From CAWEYG01 sp050747885 (GTDB lineage Bacteria > Acidobacteriota > Thermoanaerobaculia > UBA5066 > DATFVB01): a stretch of DNA of 18,431 nucleotides. Below are positions 8,801 through 14,306 of the stretch, in pieces (within the stretch, counting starts at the first letter, position 1; each line of letters starts with the position of its first letter). Location of the stretch: NCBI GenBank assembly GCA_050747885.1, contig JBOGJO010000078.1:1-18431 (forward strand). Reading direction: 5' to 3'. The translations under genes and the position numbers were made by a program. The notes under the pieces were generated by a model that did not search any database, had not been told where the DNA came from, and saw nothing but the letters and a program-made list of their open reading frames with translations.

Positions 8801-8905
8801 AACCTTCTCGGGGTCGATCTCCACTGGGATTTCGCGAAGAAGTGGGATCTTCGAAGCTCGCTCTCGAGCTTCCGCACGTCCTTCTACATTGGCACGGTAT
8901 TCTAA
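5894..8905 (+). CDS. Outer-membrane fusion: zinc peptidase, TolB-like propeller, Omp85-like barrel
   Basis: This 1003-residue secreted protein joins three modules. A Sec signal peptide (MKKVFARFAFGLALLA...AFA, cleaved near residue 24) leads. A peptidase_MA-like gluzincin domain (about 30-280) follows, with the zinc motif HECTH at 137-141 and the probable third ligand E167 in WFMEGMASYFG. Residues about 360-540 hold TolB/PD40-type propeller blades with four SPDG motifs (near 366, 413, 456 and 502). From about 615 to the end, alternating beta strands rich in aromatics form a barrel. It has FGGYDTLRAYDF near 861, resembling the Omp85 L6 motif (RGY/F changed to RAYDF), and a terminal phenylalanine. 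No POTRA repeats are visible. GGTGAGG precedes ATG 5894. The family placement is solid per domain; substrate and topology are inference. Confidence 0.88.
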   Translation: MKKVFARFAFGLALLAIPSVPAFAQFGQNKIAYDRFDWSIYRSTHFQIYYYPKEKDSLQKVASFAESAYDELSRTLNYQIPHPIPVIIYATHAEFEQTNTDLNFIPEGTGAFALPTRDRIVTPIDLPDDLLQKVIQHECTHIFQFELLFQGNFIKAYTSSPPQWFMEGMASYFGHDEDNYSRMYIRDAVLTDLVPEVAKRGNQLNGYFAYRFGHAVFDFIEAEWGKDAVREFVYEWRTNLGGGVEKVIKRAFDLSAEDFDIKFRRYLRQRYLPILTSKGEPVDFGERYHARKEDDGQSWETSPVPFPSGDFLGAVSTYDENADLVVFSSRDRKLFRNLTKGYTTKYEYLVAQFVTISATEPGRTLGVSPDGNHVAAFVRRERGRNIALFNVLTRKLEREIPISVDQELSPSYSPDGKAIVFSAVDKGRSNIFVYHLDTEKLTNATEDDAWDVAPAYSPDGKWIYYSSKSQDYNKIFRVDSTNPALREQVTFGDFNDVDSSLSPDGSKLYFSSDRDGGVYNIFSLDLKTGETWQHTNVVGGAFTPAVFAGKDGIEKLAFCGYFKLRFSLYLADAKKPIKKLAALTPAPVPVGAQPAAHFTPAIEVAIDPDKIQKKPSHKLYIDSANVAAGINTDNTLFSDSSLLFTDNLGDRLFVASLQSISTFTDFNLQYLNLRNRLRLGASVFDTREYFIGTSLNVSTGFFSRGQRFLRETGATLLGSYPLDRYHRLDGSIGFISRSLDQPFFQTNADGTQAVFFGSRRDNDPTGSVSFTGDRSLYTEIGPLAGRRYSITYSYTPDLKHGDEVIGTDANGNPLVSKHGGTLAQSLSIDLRQYLRISKRSTLAFRAYASRSTGNFPDIFSFGGYDTLRAYDFRSEIGNELAFGNIEFRFPLIDQIRLFGGFVLSNIRGRLFVDVGASNFSYSGQTFRFWNGSSHDRVLTAVINGVPTTASYRPYELVNGLADYGYGISINLLGVDLHWDFAKKWDLRSSLSSFRTSFYIGTVF

Positions 8906-8919
8906 AATCGCGGTAGAAT
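8889..8919 (+). promoter_or_regulatory. Candidate sigma-70 promoter for the MBL-fold gene
   Basis: TTGGCA (8889-8894, one mismatch to TTGACA) and TAGAAT (8914-8919, one mismatch to TATAAT) are separated by 19 bp, slightly long. The -35 overlaps the last codons of the barrel gene. Transcription would begin near 8926. That gives a leader of about 38 nt for the GTG 8964 start and almost none for TTG 8928. Confidence 0.45.
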
Positions 8920-8963
8920 TTCGCTGTTTGAACCGCCCGTCGAATAGAAAGAAATCTCTCCGT

Positions 8964-9716
8964 GTGCGGGTGCTCGGCCCTTTCGGGGGGTCGGCTCCCG
9001 GCTGCCGGATGACCACGTTCCTCCTCAATGAAACTACCTCGCTTGACGCGGGCGCCCTGACCTCGACGCTCACGCTCGCCGAGCAGGGACGGATCGACCG
9101 GGTCGTGATCACCCACCCTCATTTCGACCACGTCGCGACGCTTCCGTTCTTCTTCGAGAACGCCTTCGGACGCCGCAAGCCGATCGAGATCGTCGCTCCT
9201 CCGACAGTGATTTCTCCGCTTCGGCGTCACCTTTTCAACGGCGCGCTGTGGCCGGATTTTTCGAAGCTTCCCTCGCGCCGGAAGGCCACCGTGAAGTTTC
9301 ACCCGATCGCGCCCGGAAGCGTTTACCGGACTCGCGAGCTCTCCTTCCAGCCCATCCCCGTTCATCACATCGTTCCGACATACGGTTACCTCGTGCGCGG
9401 CGCGACGGCGTCGATCCTTTTCTCGGGAGATACCGGGCCGACTCAGCGGCTCTGGCGGGCGGCGGACTCCGCGGCCGACCTCAGGGCGATTTTTCTGGAG
9501 GTTTCCTTTTCCGACACTCAGTGGAAGATCGCCGCCGCGTCCCGCCACCTGACACCGAGGCAGATCCCCGAGGAGCTCGCAAAGACCCGGCAAACGGTCC
9601 CTGTCTTCCTGTACCACATGAAGCCCCCCTCGCTGGCGGCGATCCGGAGCGAGATCCGGAAGCTAAAAATGCCGCGGCTCCATTTTCTTAGGCAGGGCGA
9701 GACGCTCGAGTTCTGA
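8964..9716 (+). CDS. Metallo-beta-lactamase-fold protein, class II cyclic-nucleotide phosphodiesterase-like
   Basis: This 250-residue hydrolase of the metallo-beta-lactamase fold most resembles class II 3',5'-cAMP phosphodiesterases. The metal-binding motif THPHFDH lies at 50-56, followed by VATLP as in that family. Further ligands are the HH at 134-135, D156 in FSGDTG, H195 in SRHLTP and H219 in YHMKP. The N-terminal strand RVLGPFGGSAPGCRMTTFLLN fits the family start. I chose GTG 8964. TTG 8928 in the same frame would add 12 residues, and neither has a strong ribosome-binding site. No cyclase is visible nearby, so the real substrate could instead be another phosphodiester. It lies 58 bp after the barrel gene, probably with its own promoter, and converges on the acetyltransferase gene. 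Confidence 0.85.
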   Translation: MRVLGPFGGSAPGCRMTTFLLNETTSLDAGALTSTLTLAEQGRIDRVVITHPHFDHVATLPFFFENAFGRRKPIEIVAPPTVISPLRRHLFNGALWPDFSKLPSRRKATVKFHPIAPGSVYRTRELSFQPIPVHHIVPTYGYLVRGATASILFSGDTGPTQRLWRAADSAADLRAIFLEVSFSDTQWKIAAASRHLTPRQIPEELAKTRQTVPVFLYHMKPPSLAAIRSEIRKLKMPRLHFLRQGETLEF

Positions 9717-9726
9717 GCCGGCCTGA

Positions 9727-9741
9727 CGGCGCGGGGCGCCG
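9727..9741. terminator. GC hairpin between convergent genes
   Basis: CGGCGC (9727-9732) and GCGCCG (9736-9741) form a perfect 6-bp stem with a GGG loop in the 32-bp gap between two converging genes. It has no T-tract on either side, so it is at most a weak bidirectional terminator. Confidence 0.3.
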
Positions 9742-9748
9742 GTGAGCG

Positions 9749-10927
9749 TCAGAGCCGCGAAAGAGCGGCGAGATCCATTCCCAGAACCGCGGCAATCCGG
9801 GCTCGCCCGAGATCGGATTTCAGGAACTCCTCCCGCGCGTCGGGAAGCTCGGCGAAGCGCACCAGCCGCGGCCCGGTCTCCGTCGTCTCGACCTGAAAAC
9901 CGGTGCGCCGGAGCCCGGAATTCCGGTCGATCGTCAGGCGCTTTTCCTCCGGTTCGTACCGGACGGACTCGAGGGCGGGCTCGCCCCGGTCCGGCGCGAT
10001 GCTCGCCTCGAACGCGAGATCTCCCGTCGAGCGCACCTCCACCCTGCCGAGGCCGTCCGCGTAGCGCCGATAGCCTTCCGGGCCGGCGATGGCGCGCAGG
10101 AGCTCTTCCGCGTCGCCGCCTTCTCGAAAGACCTCGACCCGCGCGTTTTGGAGGGAAGGATCCGGGTCGCCCGTGAGCTCCAGGGCCCGATCCAGGAGAC
10201 CGCGATCGATCTCGAAGATCCCCGCGAGCTTCGCGGACCGGCCGTCCCGCAGGGGGATCCGCGTGCGCGACCCGTCGTCGAGGATCTGAACCTCGCCGCG
10301 GTGGAAGCGCAGAATCCGCCCCTCTCCCTGGCGCTGCAGGACCACGTCGGTGAGAAACATCGAGGTCGGAGCGAAGGTGCGGCGCCACGCGTTTTCGAAT
10401 TCGGCGTCGGAGACCCCGGCGAGCTCGAAACGGATCGACCGCCCCTGATCCGGTCCCGACGCGAAGAGCAGCGTCGCCGCATCCCCATCCACCGTCAATC
10501 GGATTCGGCCGGAGAGAGTTTCGTGCTCGGCCGGGCTCAGCGCAAAGATGTCGGGGAGCGGATAGCCGACGTCGACGAGCCACTCGCGGCCCGCCACCGC
10601 AACGACAAGCGACGCATGGTTGCGGGGGGAGCCGATCGCGCCGATCCGCCGCCGCGCCGAGAACCCGAGGCCCAGGATCAGCGCTTCGAACGCGGCCACC
10701 CGGGCGAAGCAGGTCCCGCCGGCTCCGCGCTCGAGGTGATCCGCCCAGAAGAGCCCGGGGCGCCTCGGTTTTTCCGGAGGGTCGGCGATTTCGCTGTTCC
10801 GAACGATCTTCGACGCCGTCTCAAAAGGCACCTTCTCGTTGAAGGCCCGAAACAGCTCGCGCAAATACACGAGATCCGGCGCCCGGGAAGGAAGGCCGAG
10901 CGCCTCGAGCCAATCGGGAGCGCTCAT
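9749..10927 (-). CDS. Arylamine N-acetyltransferase-like protein with long C-terminal extension
   Basis: The N-terminal half matches the NAT fold, which transfers acyl groups from acyl-CoA to arylamines or hydrazines by a Cys-His-Asp triad. The triad is visible as C73 in RGAGGTCFARV, H104 in NHASLVV and D119 in WLVDVGYP. At 392 residues it exceeds the usual 270-290. The last roughly 110-150 residues (with EEFLKSDLGRARIAAVLGMD near the end) contain no motif I recognise. The start is ATG 10927. Its ATGA overlaps the pdxT stop, and the frame continuing upstream only shadows pdxT. It is therefore probably translated by coupling to pdxT. A link with vitamin B6 metabolism is suggested only by position. 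NAT-like proteins also act as acyltransferases in secondary metabolism, so the substrate is open. Confidence 0.85.
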   Translation of the reverse strand: MSAPDWLEALGLPSRAPDLVYLRELFRAFNEKVPFETASKIVRNSEIADPPEKPRRPGLFWADHLERGAGGTCFARVAAFEALILGLGFSARRRIGAIGSPRNHASLVVAVAGREWLVDVGYPLPDIFALSPAEHETLSGRIRLTVDGDAATLLFASGPDQGRSIRFELAGVSDAEFENAWRRTFAPTSMFLTDVVLQRQGEGRILRFHRGEVQILDDGSRTRIPLRDGRSAKLAGIFEIDRGLLDRALELTGDPDPSLQNARVEVFREGGDAEELLRAIAGPEGYRRYADGLGRVEVRSTGDLAFEASIAPDRGEPALESVRYEPEEKRLTIDRNSGLRRTGFQVETTETGPRLVRFAELPDAREEFLKSDLGRARIAAVLGMDLAALSRL

Positions 10928-11484
10928 CCGCCGAAGACGCGGCGATGAATTTCGGACGATCTCGAGAGCTCCGGATGAAACGTCGCCGCGTGAACGTTGT
11001 CCTGCCTCACCCAGACGGGATCGCTTCCCTGCCTCGCGAGAATTTCCACCCGCGGCCCGACACGGGAGATCCTCGGCGCCCGAATGTAAACCGCCTCGAT
11101 CTCTTCGCCGCCCGAAACCCTCGCCCGGCCCACGAAGGAATCGACCTGGCGCCCATAGGCGTTGCGAACGACGTCCACGTCGAGAAGCCCCAGGGACCCT
11201 TGTTTCGGATTCTCGACTCGCCGCGCAAGCAGGATCAGGCCCGCGCAGGTCGCGAGAACCGGTTTTCCGGTTGCCGCGAAGGCGCGAAGCGGTTCTTCCC
11301 AACCTTCGCTTTCGAGGAACTTCAGAAGAGTCGTCGACTCGCCTCCGGGGAGGATCAAGCCCGAGACCGATTCGAGCTCGTCCGGCCGGCGAACCTCGGC
11401 GCTTTCCCGGCCCGCGCGCGCGAGAGCCTCCGCGTGCTTCGCGAAGTCGCCCTGGAGCGCGAGGATCCCGACCTTCAATGTCAC
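10924..11484 (-). CDS. pdxT: Pyridoxal 5'-phosphate synthase, glutaminase subunit PdxT
   Basis: PdxT is the class I glutamine amidotransferase subunit that releases ammonia from glutamine and channels it to PdxS for pyridoxal 5'-phosphate formation. The 186-residue length is normal. It shows VGILALQGDFAKH at the N-terminus, the oxyanion region LILPGGESTT (43-52), the nucleophile C80 in LATCAGLILL, and the catalytic H170 and E172 in FHPEL. The start is GTG 11484 with AAAAGG just upstream. It lies 136 bp after pdxS on the same strand; that gap is filled by a 127-bp palindrome. Its TGA overlaps the ATG of the acetyltransferase-like gene. Confidence 0.97.
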   Translation of the reverse strand: MTLKVGILALQGDFAKHAEALARAGRESAEVRRPDELESVSGLILPGGESTTLLKFLESEGWEEPLRAFAATGKPVLATCAGLILLARRVENPKQGSLGLLDVDVVRNAYGRQVDSFVGRARVSGGEEIEAVYIRAPRISRVGPRVEILARQGSDPVWVRQDNVHAATFHPELSRSSEIHRRVFGG

Positions 11485-11494
11485 AGGCCTTTTC

Positions 11495-11621
11495 GGCGCG
11501 GCGATCCGCGAGACAGGCGGGATGCGGGCCGATCTCGGCGTCCCGAGGCGTACTGAAACAAGTACGTCGCAGGGCGTCGCGGGAGGCGCGCGCCCGGATG
11601 GCTCGCGGGAGCGTCCGCGCC
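11495..11621. repeat. 127-bp imperfect palindrome between pdxS and pdxT
   Basis: Two arms of about 60 nt flank a 6-nt loop (GAAACA, 11555-11560). The perfectly paired blocks are GGCGCGG (11495-11501) with CCGCGCC (11615-11621), CCGCGAG (11506-11512) with 11602-11608, CGGG (11518-11521) with CCCG (11593-11596), and CGTACT (11549-11554) with AGTACG (11561-11566). All blocks share one symmetry centre to within a base, and the intervening sequence pairs largely with a few G-T wobbles on the plus strand. The outer end coincides with the last base of the pdxS stop codon. This looks like a dispersed REP- or MITE-like hairpin element or an mRNA-stabilising/processing hairpin. No second copy lies in the window. 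Confidence 0.75.
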
Positions 11622-12502
11622 TACCAACCCCGGGTCTGCAGGCGGTCCGCTTCCGGGAGCGAAGCCGCGTCCAGACCCTTCATCGCTTCGCCCAGATCCG
11701 CGGAGGCTTCCACCAGCGCGTCGGCATCTTTCCAATGCGTCGTCGCCTTCACGATCGCCCGAGCGCGATTGCCGGGGTCGCTCGACTTGAAGATCCCCGA
11801 CCCCACGAAGACCGACTCGGCTCCGAGCATCATGCACAGGGCGGCGTCCGCCGGCGTCGCGATTCCGCCGGCCGCGAAGTTCGGGACCGGGAGCTTTCCC
11901 GTTTCCGCGACCTCGGTGACGAGCTCGAACGGAGCTCCCAAACGCTTGGCCTCCGCCATGCGCTCGTCCCGGGAGAGAAGCGTGAGCGCGCGAATCTCGC
12001 GGAACACGGCGCGAAGATGTTTGACCGCATGCACGATATCCCCCGTGCCCGCTTCGCCTTTCGTCCGGATCATCGCGGCGCCCTCTCCGATCCGGCGCAG
12101 CGCCTCGCCGAGGTTCCGGCACCCGCACACGAACGGCACCTTGAAGTCGTGCTTGTAGACGTGGTTCTCCTCGTCGGCGGGCGTGAGGACCTCCGATTCG
12201 TCGATGAAATCGACTTTCAGGGCCTCGAGGATCCGGGCCTCGCCGAGGTGCCCGATGCGGCACTTCGCCATCACGGGAATGGAGACCGCTTTCTGGATCT
12301 CGCGCACTTTTGCAACAGGGGACATCCGGGCAACACCCCCTTCCTTTCGGATGTCGGCCGGAACCCGTTCGAGCGCCATGACGGCGACCGCGCCCGCGTC
12401 TTCCGCGATCTTCGCCTGCTCCGCGTTTACCACGTCCATGATGACTCCGCCCTTGAGCATCTCCGCCAGACCGACCTTCAGCCGGAATTCGTTGGATTCC
12501 AT
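11621..12502 (-). CDS. pdxS: Pyridoxal 5'-phosphate synthase, PdxS subunit
   Basis: PdxS makes pyridoxal 5'-phosphate from ribose 5-phosphate, glyceraldehyde 3-phosphate and ammonia supplied by PdxT; it forms a dodecamer of (beta-alpha)8 barrels. The 293-residue protein carries the expected catalytic residues: D23 in GVIMDVVN, K80 in PVMAKCRIGH and K148 in MIRTKGEAGTGD, plus the NFAAGGIATPADAA phosphate-binding segment. The start is ATG 12502, with a consensus AAGGAGG (12508-12514) 5 nt away. The longer open frame upstream shadows the regulator gene. It lies 31 bp after the MocR-type regulator and 136 bp before pdxT, so the three are probably one transcript. Confidence 0.98.
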   Translation of the reverse strand: MESNEFRLKVGLAEMLKGGVIMDVVNAEQAKIAEDAGAVAVMALERVPADIRKEGGVARMSPVAKVREIQKAVSIPVMAKCRIGHLGEARILEALKVDFIDESEVLTPADEENHVYKHDFKVPFVCGCRNLGEALRRIGEGAAMIRTKGEAGTGDIVHAVKHLRAVFREIRALTLLSRDERMAEAKRLGAPFELVTEVAETGKLPVPNFAAGGIATPADAALCMMLGAESVFVGSGIFKSSDPGNRARAIVKATTHWKDADALVEASADLGEAMKGLDAASLPEADRLQTRGW

Positions 12503-12507
12503 GGGTT

Positions 12508-12514
12508 CCTCCTT
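12508..12514 (-). promoter_or_regulatory. Strong ribosome-binding site of pdxS
   Basis: AAGGAGG, read on the minus strand, lies 5 nt before ATG 12502 and fixes the pdxS start against the longer upstream frame. It is the best Shine-Dalgarno sequence I see in the window and fits high PdxS translation from the short gap after the regulator gene. Confidence 0.85.
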
Positions 12515-12533
12515 CGTCGTTCTTCGTTTTCCC

Positions 12534-13985
12534 TCAGAGCGCGGGGATCGCCAGGGCCGATCCCGATTCGCGTTGCGCGGTTTCGATCGCTTCGGACAGC
12601 CGGGCGATTCCCTTCGAAATGGCGGACCGCTCGATGCGCGACACCGAAAGACGCAGAGCGGGCAAGTCTCTCCCGAACGGGTCGAAGTCGGCGCCGGCGG
12701 CCACCCGTACGCCGGCGGCCGCCGCGACTCGAGCGGTCTCGCGACCGCTCGAGCCGACGGGGAGCTCGAGCCACACGATCGGGCTGTCCGGCGCGTCCTC
12801 GAAAGAGAGGCCCGGAAGAAGGCGCGAGATCGATTCAACGAGAAGAGCGCGCCGGGCGCGGGTCTCCGCCGTCCGCTCCCGAAGGACCTCGGCATCCAGG
12901 CCCTTCTTCAAGAATTCCGCCGTCGCGGCCTGGAGCGGCAGCGGCGTCTGGAGGTCGGTCGTCTGCTTCGCGACGAGCAGGGCGCGCAGGATCGGGCGGT
13001 CCGCCGCGATCCATCCGAGTCGCAGCCCGGGCACGAGGTCTTTCGAAAACGAGCCGAGATTGACGACGCGGCCTTTTTCGATCGCGCTGAGGGGGGGATG
13101 ACCCGACGAGGACCGTTCGTAACCGTCTTCGATGACGACCGCGCCCGAGCCGAGCGCCGCGGCGAGGAATCGGCGGCGGCTCTCGGCATCCATCGTCGAG
13201 CCGGTCGGGTTGTGGCGCTCCGGCATCGTGTAGGCCAATCGGACGCTTCGCCCGAGCAGCCGCGAGAAATCTCGCGCTCCGCGCTCGACCGGGACCTCGA
13301 GAATTTCCGCGCCGGAAAACCGCAGGAGCGGGAGGATCCCGGGATACGTCGGGGATTCGACCGCAACCGCGTCGCCCGGATCGACGAACGTCTTGAACAG
13401 GAGGTCGAGTCCCTGCTGAGCCCCGGAAGTCACCAGGACGTCGTCCTCGCCCCACGGGGCGCCGGATTCCGCGAGTCTTTGGGCGATCTCGGCGCGCAGC
13501 CCGCGCAAGCCCGAAGGACTCGAGTACCCCCAGAGCTCCTTGTGCCGGCGGCTCGTGGCCGCCAGAATCTCGACGAACTCCTCGATCGGGAAGAACCTCT
13601 CGTCGGGCGCGAGCCGGGAAAAGTCGGCAACGACCTCGTTTTCGACGGGCGAAGAGCTCTCGGTGAGGTGAACCCTGGAAATCGCCGACGAGAACCGCAG
13701 ATCGGGTGCGGCAGGGGTCCGTCCCTGGCCCGGGGCCACGGTCACTCCACTTCCAACCCTGGTTTTGAGCCGACCGGCCATCTCGAGGCGGCGGATGGCC
13801 CTCAGGAGAACTCCACGGTTGACTCCGGCGCGAGACGCCAGCTCCCGGGTGGGTGGAAGGCGCTCCCCGGGCCGCAAGACGCCGCTTTCGATCAACGTGC
13901 GAAGCCGTGCCTCGACGAGATCGACCAGGGAGCGTTCGTCAGCGGAAGCGGAAACTCGGAACGGGTCGCGAGCCGATTGGTTCAT
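12534..13985 (-). CDS. pdxR: MocR-family (GntR/aminotransferase) regulator, PdxR-like
   Basis: This 483-residue fusion has a GntR winged helix-turn-helix (about 15-85; the recognition part includes RELASRAGVNRGVLLRAIRRLE) and a fold-type I aminotransferase-like domain (about 115-480). The second domain holds the elements for pyridoxal 5'-phosphate: HNPTG (258-262), D287 in VIEDGYE, and the Schiff-base lysine K315 in GSFSKDLVPGLRLGW with R322. MocR proteins of the PdxR type control pdxST in response to pyridoxal 5'-phosphate. The position directly upstream of pdxS makes that role likely here, though the gene runs in the same direction as pdxS rather than divergently. The start is ATG 13985, next to its promoter, with almost no leader. 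I use pdxR as a context-based name, not as proof of function. Confidence 0.88.
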   Translation of the reverse strand: MNQSARDPFRVSASADERSLVDLVEARLRTLIESGVLRPGERLPPTRELASRAGVNRGVLLRAIRRLEMAGRLKTRVGSGVTVAPGQGRTPAAPDLRFSSAISRVHLTESSSPVENEVVADFSRLAPDERFFPIEEFVEILAATSRRHKELWGYSSPSGLRGLRAEIAQRLAESGAPWGEDDVLVTSGAQQGLDLLFKTFVDPGDAVAVESPTYPGILPLLRFSGAEILEVPVERGARDFSRLLGRSVRLAYTMPERHNPTGSTMDAESRRRFLAAALGSGAVVIEDGYERSSSGHPPLSAIEKGRVVNLGSFSKDLVPGLRLGWIAADRPILRALLVAKQTTDLQTPLPLQAATAEFLKKGLDAEVLRERTAETRARRALLVESISRLLPGLSFEDAPDSPIVWLELPVGSSGRETARVAAAAGVRVAAGADFDPFGRDLPALRLSVSRIERSAISKGIARLSEAIETAQRESGSALAIPAL

Positions 13986-13997
13986 TCGCGAACCAAT
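13976..13997. promoter_or_regulatory. Perfect inverted repeat over the pdxR-like start: candidate operator
   Basis: ATTGGTTC (13976-13983) and GAACCAAT (13990-13997) are perfect 8-bp inverted arms with a 6-bp spacer. The repeat spans from the -10 box of the regulator's promoter through its start codon (13985-13983). Bound protein there would block both RNA polymerase and initiation, so autorepression by the encoded MocR-type protein is the simplest reading. Confidence 0.65.
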
Positions 13998-14023
13998 TTG
14001 ATGCGGTCAGCAGGCCGTGTCAA
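13996..14023 (-). promoter_or_regulatory. Promoter of the pdxR-pdxS-pdxT cluster
   Basis: On the minus strand, a consensus TTGACA (14023-14018) is followed after 16 bp by TCAAAT (14001-13996), 4 of 6 to TATAAT. Transcription would start within a few bases of ATG 13985, so the message would be leaderless or nearly so; no Shine-Dalgarno is present. The -35 begins 20 bp beyond the DUF507 stop. Confidence 0.6.
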
Positions 14024-14042
14024 GGGCCAATCGACCCGGGCG

Positions 14043-14306
14043 CTACGCCCCGTGCTTGCGGAGCTCGTCGTCGAGATTGCGGGCAAAGACGAGGTCGAAG
14101 TCGCGGGTCTGGCCTTTGCGCTTCTCCAGCGCCGCCCGGACGTTGTCTTCGATCCCTTCGAGCTCCTTTGCAGACTCCGTGACCTCGCGCGTGAGCGCGC
14201 GTCGAAGCGTTTCCGTGTCCGTTTTCGGAGCCAACCTCGGGTCGGCCGTCAGCTTCTGCTGGAGGATGCGCGACAGGTAGAGAGCGCGGTCCGGGGAAAT
14301 CCTCAT
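14043..14306 (-). CDS. DUF507 family protein
   Basis: This is an 87-residue protein of the DUF507 family, small helical proteins of unknown role found mainly in Acidobacteriota, Deltaproteobacteria-type lineages and Aquificae. The N-terminus MRISPDRALYLSRILQQKL and the charged helical middle fit the family, and the length is normal. The start is ATG 14306. Its ATGA overlaps the stop of the transaldolase-like gene, so translation is probably coupled. A longer frame adds nine residues that shadow the upstream gene. I see no catalytic motif or membrane segment. Confidence 0.7.
   Translation of the reverse strand: MRISPDRALYLSRILQQKLTADPRLAPKTDTETLRRALTREVTESAKELEGIEDNVRAALEKRKGQTRDFDLVFARNLDDELRKHGA

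Noticed and set aside
12503..12895. Upstream extension of the pdxS frame to 424 residues
   Set aside because: A consensus ribosome-binding site sits 5 nt before ATG 12502 and the extension overlaps the regulator gene with shadow composition.
14038..14050. GGGCG-CTA-CGCCC hairpin with the DUF507 stop codon in its loop, as a terminator
   Set aside because: The stem is only 5 bp with no T-tract after it, and such short GC stems are common at this base composition.
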